A stretch of DNA of 64,000 nucleotides from contig CM059568.1 in NCBI GenBank assembly GCA_030386875.1, positions 11,456,316-11,520,315 of the forward strand. The letters are read 5' to 3'. Below, piece after piece: positions 30,805 through 41,564 of this stretch (its first letter is position 1; each line of letters starts with the position of its first letter). A program made the translations under genes and the position numbers. This DNA is from Morinoia aosen (lineage: Eukaryota > Arthropoda > Malacostraca > Amphipoda > Talitridae). The notes below the pieces were generated by a model that was not told the origin of the DNA, did no database searches, and worked only from the letters and a program-made list of their open reading frames with translations.

Positions 30805-32525
30805 TATGGAGTCGAGTGTTTGGGTTTCTTGTGGGGGGTGTCAGATTTTGAGCATGTGTTCATCATGTCGAAGTGTTCGTGTGGGATTGTGGCTATGGGT
30901 GCCACTTCGAGGTCGAATTGGCCGTCAATGATTTCTTTCCATATTTTGTCCGGGTGTGGGTGTACGACAGCGATTTTGAGGCCGGGAGGTTTTTTTGTTA
31001 GTTCTTCAATTATCTGTTGGTTGGTGGGTTCGCTTGGGATATGCTGTGAGTGCGTGTCGCTGCGGAATAGTGAAACCCCTATTTTTTCGTGTCTGGGAGA
31101 TTCTTCAGAGGATGGTTGTTTCTTCTTTTTCCGTTTTTTTGTTTTCTTTTTCGGGCTGGACTGCGTCCTCCAGTTTTCTTGCAAGTTGTCGTCGCTTGTT
31201 TCGTCCTGGGTCGAATTTTCTTCTGTTGAGTGGTAGCTAGTGTCCATTGCGTCTTCGTTGGGGTCGATGTTTGCTTGATGTGCAGGAGTCTCCGTTGTTT
31301 CTGCTTGGGGTTGTTTGTTTTTTTCAATGAACATGTTGAATATTTTTTGGGAATCACGGTTGGGGAACTGGGTGTCCACGTCGTAATTTTCTTTGAGAGA
31401 CTTCGACAAGATTGATCCGAAATCCCCTCCCTGTGCGAGGTTTGCGATGTGGGCCTCGATGATGATGGCGGCGAGTTTTATATGTATTTCGCTGGTGAGT
31501 GTGAGTGTATGTTCTGTTTTTGCAGTTTGTTGGATGGCCGTTTTTGCAATTTCAATGTATGTGCTCTTGGTTTGGTCGGTTTCTTTTTTTTGGAGTTCGT
31601 CGTTCTTCTTGCGGATGGCTTCTTTCCTGTATGGACAAGAGGCTGCGAGTGTTCGGTGGTTTCCTTGACAGTTGAGGCACTTCTTGTCCGGTGAACTGCA
31701 CTGTTGGTAGGTGTGGCCGTGTGCAGCGCATTCAGAGCAGTTCGGTGTCTTGACAGTGCATTGATGTGTGGAGTGGTCCTCAATTTTGTAGCATTTGAAG
31801 CAGATCCGGAGGTGAGTGTATTTTTCTAGTTCCATTTGCGACGGTGTGATTTTTGTGTTGAACATCAGGAGCCCATTCTGGAGAGCGCGCTGTGTCATGG
31901 CGGTGTCGGTGAAAGTTACTTTGATGACGTGCGTGTAGTTTTTGATTTTGTTTATTTCCATGATTTTTGCCCATTGTTGCACTCGTGTTATTTCTTCCTG
32001 TATTTCTTGCGGTTGGCGTTGGCCGATGCTGCTGTCCAGTTGTCTGATGAATATGGTCCTTTTGGCTCTGAGATCTGGGGGGATGATAGGCTTCAGATTT
32101 ATTTTCTGGAAGTGAGTGGTTGCTTTGTCCGAGGTCAGTTTATCGATGGCGGTGATGTCATCGGTTATGGCGTAGAATCCGCTTGAGTTGCTGGTGAGTC
32201 GTATGAGTGGGGCTTCCAAGTGTTTGAAAGCAGTTTCGAAGACTTGTTCTCGCTTTGTAACTTTGCTGGGGTCGATCTTGCGGAGTTGGACTTTGTAGGT
32301 AGTGTTGGATTTGTTGGCAGGCTGTGCTGGGATGGTTGTGGTAGTTTGCTTGGTCGTTCGTGGTTGAGTGTTGTTGCCAGGGATGGCGTTGGTGCGTGTG
32401 TTGGTGTTATGTTGCATAGTGTTGGGTCTTATATGGGTGGGTGTCATGGCTGCTCTGGCTGCGCGGCTGTTTATATAGGCCTCGCTGGAGCCTAACTCTG
32501 GCCGTCCAGGTCTCCGATTGGTCAA
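30804..32525 (-). CDS. LINE-J ORF1: gag-like RNA-binding protein with three zinc knuckles, 573 aa
   Basis: A basic Thr/Asn-rich N-terminus (1-75) is followed by a region at about 155-235 that looks RRM-like (RTIFIRQLD ... VIKVTF). Three cysteine knuckles then follow: C242-x2-C245-x5-H251-x4-C256, C263-x2-C266-x4-H271-x4-C276 and C283-x2-C286-x3-H290-x6-C297. The last pattern is typical of Jockey/I-group ORF1 proteins. The C-terminal third is acidic and then Lys-rich (about residues 455-475). The protein would coat the element RNA and help deliver it to the nucleus. The 'TAATG' overlap with ORF2 couples their translation. I chose the Met at 32,525 because it opens the frame and precedes the conserved region; a later start is possible. 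Confidence 0.9.
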   Translation of the reverse strand: MTNRRPGRPELGSSEAYINSRAARAAMTPTHIRPNTMQHNTNTRTNAIPGNNTQPRTTKQTTTTIPAQPANKSNTTYKVQLRKIDPSKVTKREQVFETAFKHLEAPLIRLTSNSSGFYAITDDITAIDKLTSDKATTHFQKINLKPIIPPDLRAKRTIFIRQLDSSIGQRQPQEIQEEITRVQQWAKIMEINKIKNYTHVIKVTFTDTAMTQRALQNGLLMFNTKITPSQMELEKYTHLRICFKCYKIEDHSTHQCTVKTPNCSECAAHGHTYQQCSSPDKKCLNCQGNHRTLAASCPYRKEAIRKKNDELQKKETDQTKSTYIEIAKTAIQQTAKTEHTLTLTSEIHIKLAAIIIEAHIANLAQGGDFGSILSKSLKENYDVDTQFPNRDSQKIFNMFIEKNKQPQAETTETPAHQANIDPNEDAMDTSYHSTEENSTQDETSDDNLQENWRTQSSPKKKTKKRKKKKQPSSEESPRHEKIGVSLFRSDTHSQHIPSEPTNQQIIEELTKKPPGLKIAVVHPHPDKIWKEIIDGQFDLEVAPIATIPHEHFDMMNTCSKSDTPHKKPKHSTP

Positions 32526-32760
32526 GACGAGGTGCTCGCTTATCGCCGTCTAGGCTTGTGTTAAACTTACGGAGGTTTCTATCGACGTTGCCTGACTGTT
32601 CGAGGCAGGCTGCTTATAAAGCTTGGTCCGGCACCCCAGCGCCAAACTTGGGCGCTGATTTTTGGTCGTTTAGTACTGGCGCTTCGAGGCTGTGAGGTGG
32701 CGCTTTCAAGCTTGTAGGTGGTCTGTGTTTATACCACCACAGAATTGTAGGCCGTTACAA

Positions 32761-33159
32761 AGGCCCCGACACTGTCGGCCCACAATTTAAGTTAACTGTT
32801 AACTGTTTCTCAAGTTTAAGACATTTTTGAACATCTGCCGAAACGAGCAATTCTAATAATATTTCCCGATGTCAAGAAATTCATAGCCTTTTGTCTTGTA
32901 CATGTAAACTGTCAAAGTTGTTTTCACCCCAGAATGAAAATGCAACGTCAATCGTCAAGTGTGTTATAATATAAATCATCAAATCTAGATTAAGTAACAT
33001 TAGGAATACATTACCCTCAATCATTTCTTTTCGACTAGTGAAATGGGTATTACAATACTCATGTGTGTGTATCATTTAAGTGTATTTTTTTTAAATCTTT
33101 TAAAACAAATGATGTACCACCTTTTTTGTACCATCTTTATTGGAAGTTAACTGTTTCTC
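32761..33159. other. AT-rich spacer, nothing recognised
   Basis: About 400 bp with no gene. It has the short tandem word GTTAACTGTTAACTG near 32,792 and lies between the presumed 5' end of LINE-J and the next interspersed repeat. Confidence 0.4.
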
Positions 33160-33720
33160 TGTTTCTATTTCTTACGTGAAAACAATCCGGTTAATTAATT
33201 TTATTGCACTTGTGTAATAATTAAAAAATAGATCTAAAACTAACCCAGAGGGAGTTTTTGTGAATAGGAAAAATGAAAAATACATTTAGACAAATGAAAT
33301 AAAGCGTAATTTGAGCATGTGAATCATGGAAAAATTATCTTTCTCTCCGTCTGTTCAACAAGCTATGAATTTTCACTTGAGTATATGTTTGTTTACGCGT
33401 CTCTGTCAAAATATTGTGGATATTTGCCACTCATATGCGATATCTTTCTTACACTGTATCTCCATTTTATCCCATGTACCCATGTCCGCATGCTGCTGCA
33501 GATAATACCGAGAGGATTTGAAATATGCTGTTATTTTCATTTTGTGGTTCCTCGACCGAAACTTGAGTTTTCTTGAAATTTCTGTTCGTAAGTTAAAAAC
33601 CATTTCATTGTTACGTACTCTGAAGTTTTTTTTCCATCATGTTTATTTTTTCATCAGGTTGTTTCTTACGATTACACTGAGCTTCACTGTCATTTTAGAT
33701 GTAGCAAAAGCAAGATTTTT
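33160..33720 (+). repeat. Third copy of the unclassified interspersed repeat
   Basis: Shares with 10,125-10,930 the ordered words AATCCGGTTAAT, TTTTATTGCACT, TAGATCTA, CCCAGAGGG, AATTATCTTTCT and TTTTATCCCATGTACCCATG, then TTACACTGAGCTTCACTGTC near 33,670. Overall similarity is perhaps 70%. No terminal repeats or coding signal are visible. The dispersed copies suggest an old mobile element or its 3' region. Confidence 0.65.
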
Positions 33721-33739
33721 TTTATGTATATTATTATTT

Positions 33740-34137
33740 TTACTAGTGCACGCGTGCTAGTCGGTGTTAATCTGAAGAATTTCATAACTTCTTTCTTGAG
33801 TTAAATTCGACAGTGCAAGTCGATGCTGTTAGGCATTAGTCTGAAGAATTTTACCCCTTCTTTCTTGAGTTGAATTCTCTCGTGCCACTCGATGTTGTCC
33901 TGCGCTATGCCGAAGAATTTCCTCGCTTCTTTCATGTGTTCAGCTCTCTCTAGATTCTCGGTGTTGCTCTGCATTATTCCGTAGAATTTCCAAACGCCGG
34001 TCAAGGGTCAATTTAGCTCTAGCTTTTCGTTGGCGAGCAGCATTGCTTCGTCTTGCCACTTCGCGTTGTTCATCCGATCGTCTTCGACGTTTTTCTTGCT
34101 GTCGAAGTCTAGCTACTTCTCTCTTGCGGTTGGACAC
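33740..34137 (-). pseudogene. Fragment with 22-residue basic repeats, possibly Helitron-like N-terminus
   Basis: The minus-strand frame at 33,940-34,137 starts MSNRKREVARLRQQEKRRRR and continues with RLEILRNNAEQHRESRES. Downstream DNA repeats this unit about every 66 bp (AAATTCTTCGG and GAAATTCTTCAG words near 33,780, 33,845 and 33,915), but in shifted frames, so the gene is broken. Arg/Glu-rich tandem repeats of this kind occur near the N-terminus of some Helitron-type helicase proteins. No helicase or Rep motif is present here, so the assignment is weak. It could be any basic repeat protein. Confidence 0.3.
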
Positions 34138-35084
34138 ATTTCAATCACTGGTGGCCTCTTTTGCCTGAATTTTATTCTGAAATGTCGTCTATTATCTTTT
34201 CGAAGCTTTTCAAGAAAATCACAACTTCGAAAACAATAACTCAAGTTCCAAAATCTTGGGCCTTATACTAAGGGGTATCCAGGTTACTGGTCAAACGAAT
34301 TAAAACATTTCTTTTTGCGTCATCAATTAAAAATATCAAAGTGACATGATGAATTTCAACACAGAAAGCTCCATAGAAAATTTCTATTTGTAAAAATAAG
34401 CCGATTGCGTATTGTGGATACTATAACCAAGAGGGGGTCACACAGACGGACGGAGGGACGGACGCGGCTCTTTTCATAATAGTGATTTACTTTTTTTCAT
34501 GGACGCCATCCTAAGACTTTTGCGTAAATATAATCGAACCATTTTGATCAGTCAAAAAAATTTCCCTCTTTAATTGAATTTCAAAGTTTTAAATACTTCC
34601 GTGATTAGTTTCCTTTCAAGCAACTGCAAGTCGTTTGGGAAAGATCTTCATAATTATATAACATTTAGATTTCACTATGTTCGCAAATTATTTTAATTAA
34701 TGTCATATGTATAGGCCTCGATCCCGTGAGGGTGCTTTTGAATGGCAGTCGTGCATGTTTTCGCAGTATTTCTGGAAATAAATAATTGCATACGTACATA
34801 TATAACGGTAATATGGGGCTACGACTCAGGGGAGTTATAATGAAATATATATTAATTTGTCAAAGGGTTTTGCATTTATCATAGCACTGAAGGGTTGCTC
34901 TCATATTTCAAAGTAAGATGTCTACGGGGCGAGTATAACATTGGTAATGAAATCACTTGACCTGAAAATTACATTTCCTATAAACAAACATTAGCAGCTG
35001 AGGCTTCATTAATTATATCTGAATAACTATAAGGAGGAATTATTGCTTTACATTACGGATTGTTAAATATAGGTCTATAACCAG
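34138..35084. other. AT-rich region, nothing recognised
   Basis: Nearly 1 kb with no supportable ORF. A short GACGGACG-type run lies at about 34,443-34,470. Part of it may be the diverged first section of the LTR that follows. Confidence 0.4.
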
Positions 35085-37475
35085 GCATAGTCCTCGGAAC
35101 AACATAGCAAAATGATATTCCATGACTCAATTATTATCATTATATAGGAAAGTTTTAGCCTCCCTTAACCATGACAAAGATGTCTCAAGAGAGGAAAGAA
35201 GAACGCACCATTTAGTATGAGGTTGAGGGGACGCGGAATCTATGCACAAGGCGCACGGGAGTAGTGAGCTAGGAAAGAAGTTCCTGAAACAAGAAAAGGT
35301 TTCTGTTGCATTGACAGGGAAGAAAACAAGTCTTTAGTCGAGGAACACATTGTCAAGAACGCCCTGCCAAAGACACACTGCTAGGAAACACATTAGAAAG
35401 AACACGTTATGATACACGCACACGAGTATTGCAAGACTCGTGTCACTGGTCGAAGGAAATGATTGAGGGCGATGTACTCCTAATCTTGCTCAATCTACAC
35501 TTGATAATACATGCAATGATAATTATAAGAGACAACACAATTTCATGGACGATGCATTCTCATTGTGAGGTGAAAACACTCTCGACAGTCTACATGTACA
35601 TGACATAAACTTCGCAATTCCCAACGCCAGGAAATAATACATGAATCGCTTGTTTCGGCCAATGTTCGAACTGTCATTTTAAAGAAGCATAAAAAAATAT
35701 ATATATGAACATACATCCGTATATATATGCACACGCATATGCATTCACACACATACACACATGTATACATACACACATACATGTACACACGTACACACAA
35801 GCATGAGGGCCAAGGAGACTATAAGTTCTGTATCTCTAACCCAACAATTTCAACATAGCGGTCATTAGTTAATAAGCACTTTATCCAAACAAAGGTGGAT
35901 GATCGCACAACAAATGTATATTCTTCACATGAACGCTTCACAATAATAAAGAGATGACGAGTTAGGTAATGTTACAAGTTGAGAGAGGATACTCTAAAAT
36001 ACTTACAGACGATGGGGGAAGGTCCCTCACTTTAGACCTGGAACAGCTTATTTCAGCATATGAACTAAGTGACTACTCTGTCTCTTTCTTTAACCTATCT
36101 GTGGAAGAGGGACAGCAAAATTAGGTCTCTAAAGCAGGGGCAAGTTACATAGGTTATCAGATCAGCCATTGTCGACAAATCCTATTATCAAAAAATGAAA
36201 GCGGCAAGTACACGTTTATCAACGTCGCTTTGAAAACACGAATCACATGGGCTAGTGGTCTCAAATTTCTGCGCCTATTCTCAGTCTACTGAGAATGCCG
36301 TAAATTTTAGGCTTCCACCTTACTGACTGGCGCAACTTGCCCAGCATAGCTCATAGGTGAGAAGCCAATGGACTAAATTATTTTACTTTGCTTCACATCT
36401 TTCTATTAATGAATGTTATAGAGAGTGCAACACAAAGACAAGAAAATCATGTTTCCAAGTTGGTACAGGTTTGGCACGATGTGTCATGAATTTTTCAATA
36501 TCAACAACTGATGTCTAATCCATGGAAGAACCACCACGGTTTTTATTTTTTAGTACACAAATCTTTCAATAGTGAAGCAGTGTATTCTTAATTAAATGTA
36601 AAATTGTGTTAGTTTTGTGTCAAACTATGAAATGTAATAAACTTAAAATAAATCTTCTGCGTCAATTCAGATGCATTGAAATGTCGGTCTCTACATATTA
36701 CATTTACTGCCTATGACACTGTTCACAACGCTGCATTTATTCTCTATGACAACATGCTTACATAGCCCGACTATTATGCAAACATTACTGAGCAAGCACA
36801 AAAAAACATTTAGACGTTAATACAGAAATCACTTTGAACAATGAGAGAAATATAGAAATCGGGTAAATCTGTGAAAGCCACTCACTCACTGAACCTATCT
36901 GACATTCCAGCTTTCCCCATGCTGAGTTGTTAAAACTGAGCATGAGAATGCACACATTAAACCTAACCTCCGAGTTGAATTATTTAACAGATAAATCTGT
37001 GAAGACCACACACTCACTGAACCTATCTGACATTCCAGCTTTCCCCATGCTGAGCTGTTAAAACTGAGCATGAGAATGCACACATTAAACCTAACCTCCG
37101 AGTTAAATTATTTAACAGACAAATCTGTGAAGACCACACACTCACTGAACCTGTCTGACATTCCAGCCTACACTGCTGCACACTCGCTATGTTCTAGAAG
37201 CCGGCTGTTCACCGCTATCTAAGCGCAAATATGTTAAGGCGATCGACAAATATAGCTACTAAGGTAACACGTTACAAAAAAAATAATCTCCTGTCACGAA
37301 TTCACATTTAAAATGCACAGAAACTTAAGATTATCCGGGAACCTGTTTCTCCCACGAGCACTTCAATTCAAATAACACGCTGCGTCACTCTTGCGGACCA
37401 GCGCGGATCCGCAAAATGTTGCCGGAATAAATTGTCAAAATTCTTCAAATTTTTCGTGTCTTGTAAGACGCGACA
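35085..37475 (-). mobile_element. Solo LTR, BEL/Pao-like (same family group as the 2.5-kb LTRs at 51.5 and 57.6 kb)
   Basis: From about 35,085 the sequence follows the LTRs at 51,534-54,018 and 57,580-60,066 in order. Shared landmarks are TCAATTATTATCAT, a CA-rich microsatellite near 35,740-35,800, GGTCCCTCACTTTAGAC near 36,030 and GGACCAGCGCGGATCCGC near 37,400. It ends GTAAGACGCGACA at 37,475. The first ~350 bp of the family LTR are not recognisable here. No internal coding sequence adjoins, so it is read as a lone LTR and a fossil, older than the other copies given its greater divergence. Confidence 0.75.
36864..37165. repeat. Tandem duplication, about 128-bp period, 2.4 copies, inside the solo LTR
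   Basis: The word AAATCTGTGAA recurs at about 36,864, 36,993 and 37,121, each followed by CACTCACTGAACC and CTGACATTCCAGC. The paired full-length LTRs lack this repetition, so it arose within this copy. Confidence 0.85.
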
Positions 37476-38155
37476 ACTTTAGTAAATTATTAAGCTTTAT
37501 TCTTATTTTCGTCACCGGTTCACCCAGTCGTATATCAGTAACCTGAACAATCATTGGAAAATAACTCAGGGTTTCCCAGTGGTGTTTACTTGGAACTAGA
37601 TGGAATGTGCTTGTGGTTTCTTCTGTTTTTCTCCTTGGATTGAGTCATCCAGCGTCCTTGAATATTTCTAGATTCTCCGACCCCGCCACGCACCACACTT
37701 ACCATAAACACACTCACCTGGGCCATGAGTTTACCCTATAATTCCAGGGTTAATTATTAAACCGCACCAGACACGAGTTCGTGAGATTGAACCCTAATTG
37801 AGTAAATCAGCAGGGCCTTGCCCACATACGAGACGCACCAGATTTTGTGCTTTTATATGTCCGTCAGTAAACGGGACATCAGAGAGACAATTACACTTAC
37901 ACACATCAACCAGCCGGATCAGCTATCTCCAGGACTGCGAAGTTTCCTCAGCGAAGATCAGGCAGTAACGCAACTCAACGACCCTGCCGGTTCCTCAAAT
38001 AAAAACCACTAAACTGAGTCCCGAGTCATAATTGTCCTTCTCGCACGGTACTCGAAAAACACTTCCTCGGTATTTGAGTTTGAGCTGGAACGACAATTAT
38101 ACCACCATTAATAATTCCGTTAAGCCCAGACCCTCAAACTTAAAACAAATATAAC
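37476..38155. other. Unassigned sequence before LINE-C
   Basis: About 680 bp with no supportable gene. A 64-codon frame at 37,818-38,012 shows no recognisable motif. The region ends where similarity to LINE-C begins, consistent with 5' truncation of that LINE. Confidence 0.4.
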
Positions 38156-38238
38156 TTGGGAACAATGCGAACTGTTCTAGAAGAATTAATGCCATAATTA
38201 GACATCTATGAACGGGATAATAATGTGATTAACATTGA
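38156..38238 (+). mobile_element. LINE-C copy A, first fragment (5'-truncated)
   Basis: About 80 bp match on the opposite strand the minus-strand copy near 40,660-40,755 (GCGAACTGTTCTAGAAGAAT). The match stops after AACATTGAT, exactly where the second fragment at about 41,565 resumes in alignment. Together they show one plus-strand LINE copy split by the insertion of another. Confidence 0.75.
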
Positions 38239-41200
38239 TTTGTAAACAATTTAAATAATTTATTTGCCCCAGGTGATACAGAGATAGAATGTTTCTTAAG
38301 TCTAGTACAATGGTCAAATTTGAGTATAGCTACCTGTGGGCCCGAATAAGTTCAGTGACTTCTAGGGCATCCTACCATCAAGGTTAGTCTAAGGAGTACA
38401 ATAATGTTTAACCTAATTCACTTAAACTAGAGACGCATTAGACTGATCAATGAGATAATTAACTCGAAATTGATACTTCATTTTACAATATAGTTCATAT
38501 GGACTAGATTTAACAGTAAATTCGACAAACGATTCAAGAACAGACTGAAGGTCGGCGAAATTAACCAAGGCAAATTACATTATTAGGACCAGTTATGTAG
38601 GGGACAAGGTTTGACTCAGTGATATTACACGACTAGTAATCTGATAGGAAGTGAGACTCAAGATTTTTTTGAATACCTTATAAGAATTACTTTCACGGAT
38701 CTTCGCGGGTATTGAGTTCAAAGTTTTAGTTCCAACGAAGAGGATACTGTGTTGTGACCGAGCCTTTGAATAATAAGGAAGCATGAATTTACTTCTATTT
38801 CGGGTTAAATGGTCGTGATGACCAGTTTGCGCAGTTAATAATTGTTTTAGGCTATTGTCGCCATCATTTGTTAATGTTTTGTTAATGAAATTGCAAATGG
38901 AGATTTTGTAGAGATCCGAAAGCTTAAGTATTCGTAAATTTTTGAATGAGTCATTTGTGTGAGCATTATATTCTAGATTCTTTACCGCTCTTATGGCTCT
39001 TTTTTGCAGGGTAAAAATTTTGTTGGTTTTATTTTTATCAGTTCCGTGCCATGCTTCTATTCCGCATTGCAAGTATGGTGAAATGAGCGTTCGGTAGAGC
39101 ATTTGTAAGGCTGTTTCAGGCAGGAAATTTGTAACTTTATTCAGGATTCCGATAGATTTTGGTTATTTAGAACTAATATGAGCGATGTGCTCTTTAAAGG
39201 TTAGATGTTTGTCTATAATGATGCCCAGGAATTTACTTGAGTTGGTTTCTTCGATTTCACCTTCGCCAATTTGAATGCGTGGGAGATATATATTTTTCTT
39301 GTATGAGAATGTAATATATTTTGCTTTATCGATATTAAGGCTTATTTTATTAGCTTTAACCCACAATGAAACCTTATGAAGTTCATTATTTATACGCTCC
39401 GCCATCCTAGCAGGATTTTGGTTTGGGAGGACCGCAGAAAGGGTACTGTCATCGGCAAAAAGTACGAATTTGAAGAATGATGTAGATTTATTGACATCAT
39501 TGATAAAAATTAGAAATAGGAGAGACCAAATGACAGATCCTTGTGGAACTCCATGGCTAATTGTCTGTGGGTCTGATTTTGCGTCGTCAATGACAACGTA
39601 TTGTTTCCGATTTGCTAAGTATGATCTGAACCAATCATAGGCAGCCCCTCGAATGCCATAACAATGTAGTTTCGAGAGTAATACGTTATGGTCCACAAAA
39701 TCGAATGTTGTTCGAAAGTCAAGAAATACGGAGAAAACAAGCTTTCCTTCATCTATATTAGAATAAAGGTATTGCAAATGATTTAATACAGCTTGTGTCG
39801 TAGATTTCTTAGAACGAAAACCGTATTGTTTGTCGTAGAGGAAAGATTTTGTTCAAAATACGAATACACTTTTTTATACACAATTTTCTCGAATATTTTG
39901 CTAATAATTGGTAGTAAAGAGATAGGTCTATAATTGTTAATGCAGTTTTTATCACCATTTTTTAAAAATAGGGGTCACTCTCGCAATTTTGAAAGAGTCG
40001 GGGAAGATACCTCGAGAAAGGGATTGGTTGATAATATAAGATATGCACGGTGCTATTATATCAGCTATAGCCTTAAGAACTTTAGCCGAAAATTTTTTCA
40101 ACCCACTTGATTTATTTTTCAAGTTGTTTATGCACGTAATTACATCGGAGGGATTAGTTGGCGTGAAAAAGAAAGAGTTGGGTTCCGGACATGGTCCATG
40201 TATTGCAAGTGGTCTGTGGGTTCACTGAAGACACTATCGGCTATATTTTTTCCTATGTTTACAAAAAAGTTGTTAAACACAGTTGCAATATTTTTTTCTC
40301 GTGGTATTTTACATTTTCGTGAACGACGGACTCAATTGTTTTCGTAGCATTATTATTCGGTTTATAGCATGAATTAAGCAGGCGCCAAGGTTTTTTAATA
40401 TCAGTTTTGTATTCAGTTAATTTGCGCGTGAAGTAGTCTCGTTTTGAGGTTCGTATTTGATTTGTCACATGATTCCTGAATCTGTTATACGTTACTTTAG
40501 ATATTCGCCCTTCGTATCGTAAGGCTAGGTACGCTTGCCGTTTCTTTATATTGATCACGATATCTTCAGTAATCCAGTGCTTTTGTCTATTTTTCGGCGT
40601 AATTGTGCGGGTGATTATTGGACAACACTGGTTATATGCGGTCGTTATAATATAAGTTAAATTTAGTATTGCTTCATCAATGTTAATCGCATTATTGTCC
40701 CGTTCATAGATGCCTAATGATGGCATTAATTCTTCTAGAACAGTTCGCATTGCTCCCAAGTTGTATTCGTTTACACAACGAAATGAATAAGTATCAGCCT
40801 GTGGGCTGGAACAAGGACTGTAGACATTTTTCTTGATGAGAAACACCGGGAAATGGTCAGATAAGTCAGAAATTATTAGTCCGGTAAGAAAATCAGTCGG
40901 ATCTAACATAAAAATATTATCGAGTAACGTAGCCGATTCAGAAGCAACACGTGTAGGTTTCATGATGATTGGAAGGAAGGAGCTTGACTGAAAAACATTT
41001 ATGAAGTTTGAGATTTGCTCACAGCTATCATATTGTAGAAGATCGTAGTTGAACTCCCCGCAGATTATTATGTCATTATATAGAGACTTGTTGAACTGAG
41101 ATATTATGCTTTGAAGCTCGTTCAGGAAAAAGACGTTACAAGCTGTTGGGGGCCTATATACTGTCCCAAGCATAATCCGTTTATCATTTTTCGTTAGTTC

Positions 41201-41564
41201 TATAAATAAAGTCTCAATATGTTCACGATTCATAGTTGCACTTAAAATGACTTTCGAAGATATATGTTTAGATATGTACGTACTGATGCCACCACCACGT
41301 TTGTTACTACGGAGTAAATGATGGCTATAATAGTTTTGAATTTGAATCAGGTCTTTAGATGAGTCATCTAGCCAACTTTCGGTGAAACTGAGAACATCAA
41401 AATTGCTGTTCAGCTCAGTGATAGTACAAGATATTTCATCTATTTTCGGATAAATGGATCTACAGTTCCAACATAATAGAGAAAAATCGTTACAGGTCTT
41501 CCTCATCGATTCATTGATTTTTTTAGGATTTAGGTATTTACAGTTTCCAGTTTCAATTAGGTTT
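38239..41564 (-). mobile_element. LINE-C copy B: CR1/L2-like non-LTR retrotransposon (decayed), inserted in copy A
   Basis: ORF at 40,259-41,506 (415 aa) is an APE-type endonuclease: LCWNCRS, LSFTESWLDDS, GTVYRPP, CGEFNYDLL (Glu where Asp is usual in GDFN) and SDLSDHFPVF. RT follows at 39,163-39,777 with motif A LDFRTTFDFVDH, motif B GVPQGSVIWSLLFLIFIND and motif C FADDSTLS. The tail ORF at 38,593-39,102 has RTLISPYLQCGIEAWHG. Frame changes near 40,270, 39,800-39,960 and 39,150 break the reading frame between these parts. A probable 3' UTR runs to about 38,239. Its endonuclease and RT style is CR1/L2-group but it is a different family from LINE-P. No poly-A or target duplication was resolved. 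Confidence 0.82.

Larger units (their letters stand above)
27847..32760 (-). mobile_element. LINE-J: near-complete Jockey-like non-LTR retrotransposon
   Basis: A minus-strand element with ORF1 (32,525-30,804) and ORF2 (30,804-28,051), both uninterrupted. The 3' UTR runs to an A-run that shows as T on the plus strand at about 27,847-27,853. The 5' end is not sharply defined: sequence upstream of ORF1 to about 32,760 is GC-richer than what follows and is probably 5' UTR. No target duplication was found by eye. The intact frames suggest a young insertion, much younger than LINE-P or LINE-C. Confidence 0.85.

Noticed and set aside
28181-31694. Plus-strand ORFs within the LINE-J region
   Set aside because: They are antisense to two long ORFs with clear endonuclease, RT and zinc-knuckle motifs.
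35543-35800. Cys/Tyr/Val-rich ORFs in the long LTRs (also at 52,334-52,581 and 58,380-58,616)
   Set aside because: They arise from the CA/TA microsatellite and antisense LTR sequence, with no recognisable domain.
37780-37800. Possible tRNA-derived (B-box-like) signal
   Set aside because: The word GGTTCAATCTC on the minus strand is only a partial match, with no A box or cloverleaf around it.
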